Shown piece by piece: positions 61,601 to 64,000 of a stretch of DNA of 64,000 nt (its first letter is position 1; every line of letters starts with the position of its first letter). Under the pieces are notes generated by a model. The model had not been told where the DNA came from. It made no database searches and worked only from the letters and a program-made list of their open reading frames with translations. This stretch comes from CAYOHP01 sp964403795 [NCBI: uncultured bacterium]. Lineage in GTDB: Bacteria; Muiribacteriota; UBA6191; CAZXTJ01. The stretch lies in NCBI GenBank assembly GCA_964403795.1, contig CAYOHP010000007.1:11598-75597 (forward strand), read 5' to 3'. A program made the position numbers and the translations under genes.

Positions 61601-64000
61601 AGACCGTCCGGAACCTCCATGACCGGATGCGGAATCTCCAAGCGCAGAAGTCGGTCAAGGGCTCGACGGCACCTGCCGACGCCCGGGCCGGCCAGGCGCC
61701 CGGGTCCCGGGGCAAGGCCAGCGGGGCCGCTCCCCAGCAGGCTGTCAAGGCGGCGGCAGCTCCAGGGGGAGAGGGTCTGGCGGCGGCCCAGGGGCGGTTC
61801 CGGACCGCCATGCAGGAGGCCCTGGCCACCGGCAAGTACGCCTCGGCCGGCGAGGTCTACCAGAAGGCGCATTCCAGCCAGGCGGGCAACGCGCCCCGGG
61901 AACTCTCCAGGGTGATGGAGGCGGCCAACGAAGTGGCCCGCCTCCGGGGCGCGGAGGGTGCCCGAGCGCCGGCCCCCACCGGGAACGCCCGGCTCGGCGA
62001 ACTCGGCTTCGAGGGGTCGGCCCAGAGGGGCGGCGGCCTGGAGACCTCTCGCCTGCCCTTGAACGAGCAGGTCTCGGAGGCCAACACCCGCATGCAGCGG
62101 GAGGCCAGCCGGGTCGCCCGGGAGAATCCGAATCGCTGGCGGGGGGCCCGCGAGGTGATCGAGGCCGCAAAGGCCGGCGAGGTGGCTCCCGAACTCGAGG
62201 GCGTGCGTCGTCTCCGGGGCGAGATGGAGGGCCTGCAGGCCCAGAACAAGTCCGCCAAGGCAGCGGCCAAGGCCCAGGCCCGCGGGGTCGAGGCTCCCGT
62301 CGAGACTGCCGGCAGGGGCGTCCTCGAGGCCCCGGTCGAGACCGCCGGCAAGGCCGTCGCCGAGACCGCACCCCAGGCGGCCCAGGCTCGGGCTCCGACG
62401 GCCGAGACCTGGTGGGGGAAGGCGGTCCAGGACCTCGGGTTCTCCAAGGCCGCGCCCGAAGGCGCCAGCAAGTGGACCTGGGAGAACCTGACCCAGCGGA
62501 ATCCGGTGACCGACCCGGTGACCGGCCGGAGCACCCGGGGAGCGGTCGAGACCGTGGTCGAGAACATGGGCTGGAGCCGCTCGGGTGGCGGAGTGCCCGC
62601 CGCCGAGGCCGGGATCGCCGAGCCGGTCCGGGGCGCGGCCGGTGAGCCTACCGGAATGGCCGAGGCCAAGGTCGCCGAGGCCAAGGCTGCGGAGCCCGCT
62701 GCCAAGGGCGGCTGGCGAGGCTACTTCGAGGGCGTGAAGAGTCGCCTCGGGTTCGGGACCGAGATGACCGGTGCCCGCAGCCCTCTGGCGCAGCCCGAGC
62801 CCCTGGTCGAGGCCCGGGGTACCGCCTCGGGTGCCGGGCGCGGCGGGTTCGAGACCCTGGTAGAGCCGGCTCGGGGCGGAGCGGCGGCCACGGCCGTCGA
62901 TCCCCTGGTCGAGACCGGACGGATCGGCGAAGCGGCACCTGCGATGGAGGCGACCAGGGTCAACGAGCCCGTGGCGGAGACCGTCCGAGCCAACGAGCCG
63001 ATCGCCGAGCCGACCCGCAGCCGCTGGAGCTGGCGGGCCGACATGTGGCACGCGGACCCGGCGGAGGCGGCCAAGGCTCTCGAGGCCTCCAGGTCCGGGG
63101 ACACCATGTGGAGTCGGATCAAGGAAGGCATCCGGGCCCAGATCCCGGATGCCACCCACGCCAAGAGCTGGGATCCGCTGGCGGCCCATCGCCAGGCCAA
63201 TTACGAGGCCGGCGGGAACAAGAGCTTCGTCGAGCAGTTCGTCCAGAAGGGCGCCCAGATGCCGGTCGAGGCTCCCATCGAGACCAACGGCCGGATCCTC
63301 GAGCCCGCGCCCCGGATCAACGAGCCCTTGACCCTGGAGGAGGCCCTGGCCTCCAAGAATCAGGGTTCCCGGGTGGGCGAGATCGACGGACGGCTCCACG
63401 AGCTTCGGGGCGAGGCCCGTCGGGTCACCCAGGAACTGGTCGAGAGCGGCAAGGCGGCATCGCCGGCCGAGGCGCTCGCCAGGGCCCGGGCCGGAGAGGG
63501 CGGTGGCTTCGGCGAACTCGCCAAGCTGGAGGCCGAGGTCCGTTCCTTGAACGCCGAGAAGACCTGGGTGCCCCGCGAGCAGGTCGAACTCGCCAAGCAA
63601 GCCCAGGAGGCGGCCCTGGGCAAGGGCCGCGCAGGGTCGCCGACCTCGGAGGTCGGGGGACCCAAGGCTCCCGAGCTGGGTACGAACTCCGGTCGGGCGG
63701 CCGAGACGGCGCGCCTGGCCGAGACCGGCAAGCCCCTCGAGACCGCCCGCCTCACCGAGACCGGCAAGCCGATCGAGACCGCCCGCCTCGCCGAGACCGG
63801 GAAGCCGATCGAGACCGCCCGCCTCGCCGAGACCGGCAAGCCCCTCGAGACCGCTCGCCTGGCCGAGACCGGGAAGCCGATCGAGACCGCCCGCCTCACC
63901 GAGACCGGGAAGCCCCTCGAGACCGCCCGCCTGGCCGAGACCGGGAAGCCGATCGAGACCGCCCGCCTCGCCGAGACCGGGAAGCCGATCGAGACCGCCC
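58621..64000 (+). CDS. Giant exported protein: three ComEA-like HhH segments, helical ~60-residue repeats and 12-residue tandem repeat; 3' end outside window
   Basis: The frame is open for at least 1793 codons from the ATG at 58621, which has GAAGG upstream and begins a signal peptide (MVLLVFVAELFAPILAQA). Residues 47-95 hold a helix-hairpin-helix (LQAIPGVGPKTADLIL and FATIQDIFQVPGV) like ComEA. Two weaker copies follow: residues 151-200 (RVNLNHPSAHRVAVELLKGG) and 300-350 (VDLNHTSSPQLYQKLVEAG). From about 560 to 1210, and again near 1586-1647, come about eight helical modules of roughly 60 residues with the core KYxSxxEVxxxAxxG followed by ELxxVxxLxxxMxxLQ. Between these are Ala/Glu/Pro-rich linkers. 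The last 97 codons are eight in-frame repeats ARLAETGKPIET. No enzymatic motif is visible. Likely a long extracellular or periplasmic fibre with DNA-binding potential; function unknown. Confidence 0.85.
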   Translation, partial: MDRRKLRARAAMVLLVFVAELFAPILAQASKAAPKIYFKAGSGTYELNYMPPAQLRAGLQAIPGVGPKTADLILRYRAQNGGFATIQDIFQVPGVRKPAAQNVVRRAGRTASPGARAPRPSQAAAKPLPEIKTAPKPKPVPEVWVRTQAGRVNLNHPSAHRVAVELLKGGVSQPQVNALMRARAQAARTGAPLTSTGAYASAASRLLGDPFSIDASGNVAKPRSVQVAERRAQFEAKLRQKQAQEATQKRLAEARQIKDAKARAAAEAAKTRLLSSSSKGMVTVRGGKLLMEFHNGSKGFLVDLNHTSSPQLYQKLVEAGMPREAAIQVARARTQQPFRTAADFMARAPRAAGVLRVAQGMGSVEVVGSATGQRATAPNRSAPTTARGKAPVDTLRQQFQEVSARTAKLAAQPAGSASPELHQRYNQLRTEYNRLFRLQSELARIGGKPLSNAQIRALPELQAVEQAISRTHLARDNALVRERALGDVRSALRGLRDVSAKTTDPTRLESIRREVSELVRQESRLANSKDAATQSGRNLVRELDTRIDAARKVAARRQTLERSRAERLVKTKAEGRALMEKALESGKYGKTRAEIFQKARAPGGDPVLEAIRAKATEVAQLRGRAEVKGPAAPRAAQGATPTRELAQKAAAKGARIDASVQRHSAEIQRAAGQAAKGGRFANPEAAIQAARQGATGPGLDQIRNLERQVRSQQAVKRAVQKSKVARLQDPATRAQRQRVVEARKGAETGGKPAAAGSKAPATQLANRISELNTLQMRAAQQVYEANPTKYRNANEVVHKARSGVRAAELGPVQNLQARMESLQNVKKNLGKQKVVEVRSQRQAASRSAGPGPASGQGNVVSELNRAMDQAARRVMRLHPDKYGSVREVMNAVKNGPSAGKNVAELGSVKSAYNQLRYHQSQTQAGAKAPQASASPGGSGKGPAAPAEGSVGSQVSKVNDLLQKEAARAARELGYRSPKDVIEAARSGSPAKELQTVRNLHDRMRNLQAQKSVKGSTAPADARAGQAPGSRGKASGAAPQQAVKAAAAPGGEGLAAAQGRFRTAMQEALATGKYASAGEVYQKAHSSQAGNAPRELSRVMEAANEVARLRGAEGARAPAPTGNARLGELGFEGSAQRGGGLETSRLPLNEQVSEANTRMQREASRVARENPNRWRGAREVIEAAKAGEVAPELEGVRRLRGEMEGLQAQNKSAKAAAKAQARGVEAPVETAGRGVLEAPVETAGKAVAETAPQAAQARAPTAETWWGKAVQDLGFSKAAPEGASKWTWENLTQRNPVTDPVTGRSTRGAVETVVENMGWSRSGGGVPAAEAGIAEPVRGAAGEPTGMAEAKVAEAKAAEPAAKGGWRGYFEGVKSRLGFGTEMTGARSPLAQPEPLVEARGTASGAGRGGFETLVEPARGGAAATAVDPLVETGRIGEAAPAMEATRVNEPVAETVRANEPIAEPTRSRWSWRADMWHADPAEAAKALEASRSGDTMWSRIKEGIRAQIPDATHAKSWDPLAAHRQANYEAGGNKSFVEQFVQKGAQMPVEAPIETNGRILEPAPRINEPLTLEEALASKNQGSRVGEIDGRLHELRGEARRVTQELVESGKAASPAEALARARAGEGGGFGELAKLEAEVRSLNAEKTWVPREQVELAKQAQEAALGKGRAGSPTSEVGGPKAPELGTNSGRAAETARLAETGKPLETARLTETGKPIETARLAETGKPIETARLAETGKPLETARLAETGKPIETARLTETGKPLETARLAETGKPIETARLAETGKPIETA
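60301..63561 (+). repeat. About eight divergent copies of a ~60-residue helical module inside the giant gene
   Basis: Approximate residue ranges of the copies within the giant protein are 561-624, 656-716, 764-827, 859-921, 954-1010, 1053-1110, 1147-1210 and 1586-1647. Shared features are an opening helix with alternating Ala/Arg/Glu, a short turn with KY or RF/RW before a Ser/Asn/Ala-rich position, an E-V/I-x-x-x-A segment followed by a Gly-containing turn, and a closing helix ending LQxxK. Copies are separated by Ala/Pro/Gly linkers of variable length. The pattern was found by eye. Confidence 0.65.
63709..64000 (+). repeat. 36-bp in-frame tandem repeat, eight full copies, continuing beyond the window
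   Basis: Copies start at 63709, 63745, 63781, 63817, 63853, 63889, 63925 and 63961, each 36 bases and in frame, with a ninth beginning at 63997. The encoded unit is ARLAETGKPIET, with Ala/Thr alternation at position 4 and Ile/Leu at position 10. Some differences are synonymous (GGC/GGG for the glycine, CTG/CTC for the leucine). There are no spacers, so it is not a CRISPR array. Confidence 0.95.

Noticed and set aside
58285-63600. A 1910-codon minus-strand reading frame whose last part is the DUF4214-like gene
   Set aside because: The upstream portion lies opposite the giant gene, is Gly/Leu/Asp-rich without motifs, and no signal peptide precedes it. Only the final 138 codons form a credible gene.
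63709-64000. 36-bp repeats considered as a CRISPR array
   Set aside because: The copies are contiguous, without spacers, and in frame with a long coding sequence; no cas gene is nearby.

Overview
The window is a very GC-rich (roughly 70 % by eye), densely packed chromosomal segment. The organism is most likely a diderm bacterium: there are eight or more predicted lipoproteins, a predicted outer-membrane beta-barrel, many Sec signal peptides and a menaquinone-type methyltransferase. The mix of a Ser/Thr kinase, a prokaryotic RING-finger protein, FHA, HEAT and TPR proteins, DUF4139 proteins and large secreted low-complexity proteins resembles Planctomycetota or another deep-branching lineage. 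No ribosomal or other phylogenetic marker is present, so this placement is an inference. No insertion sequence, phage, integrase or CRISPR was seen; the content looks chromosomal.

Layout. 1-2.9 kb: the end of a CpaE/TadZ-like ATPase-fold gene facing two overlapping lipoprotein genes. 3.1-6.5 kb: tRNA-Leu(CAA), a secreted M14 carboxypeptidase and a TPR lipoprotein. 6.6-12.5 kb: three tandem, translationally overlapping paralogous lipoproteins with four Fn3-like modules each, then a sugar-nucleotide epimerase-like SDR. 13.5-17.3 kb (minus): a RING/zinc membrane protein coupled to a 998-aa Ser/Thr kinase. 17.4-19.6 kb: a lipoprotein and a beta-barrel. 19.6-20.8 kb: a chorismate mutase/prephenate dehydratase with a degenerate dehydratase half. 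20.8-22.9 kb: a membrane zinc protein and an initiating polyprenyl-phosphate sugar transferase. 22.9-27.1 kb (minus): sugar-binding lipoprotein, NrnA-type DHH phosphoesterase and a TMTC-like membrane TPR protein, all overlapping by 4 nt. 27.2-30.3 kb: a spermidine-synthase-like membrane fusion and a secreted TPR protein. 30.4-36.7 kb (minus): a three-gene beta-sandwich/TPR/VWA operon resembling Bat systems in composition. 36.9-39.1 kb: a protein with an apparently dead restriction-endonuclease-like fold, a proline-rich linker and TPRs. 39.1-43.5 kb (minus): CoA-disulfide reductase with rhodanese, FHA protein, two tiny membrane proteins and MoeA. 43.7-48.5 kb: MenG/UbiE, a HEAT protein, a UgpC/MalK-type ATPase and a membrane TPR protein. 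48.7-54.5 kb: a GspG-like pseudopilin fused to a propeller-like domain, then a minus operon of DnaD-like protein, HEAT/TPR protein and PyrE. 54.6-57.8 kb: two DUF4139 paralogues and MsrA. 57.9-64 kb: a small secreted DUF4214-like protein diverging from a giant exported protein that runs off the window.

How the genes relate. Within operons the unit is very tight: ten ATGA or GTGA four-base overlaps indicate translational coupling. Several first genes have a TANNNT hexamer only 5-9 nt upstream and no clear ribosome-binding site, suggesting leaderless transcripts. Much of the window encodes the cell envelope and protein-protein scaffolds (TPR, HEAT, Fn3, coiled coil), interspersed with single housekeeping enzymes (PyrE, MoeA, MsrA, MenG, NrnA).

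The most unusual item is the giant exported protein at the right edge. It has three ComEA-like helix-hairpin-helix segments, about eight copies of a roughly 60-residue helical module and an in-frame 36-bp tandem repeat that continues past the window. Start codons were chosen by reading frame, signal peptides, Shine-Dalgarno sites and overlaps; domain names are from motif recognition, not from a search.
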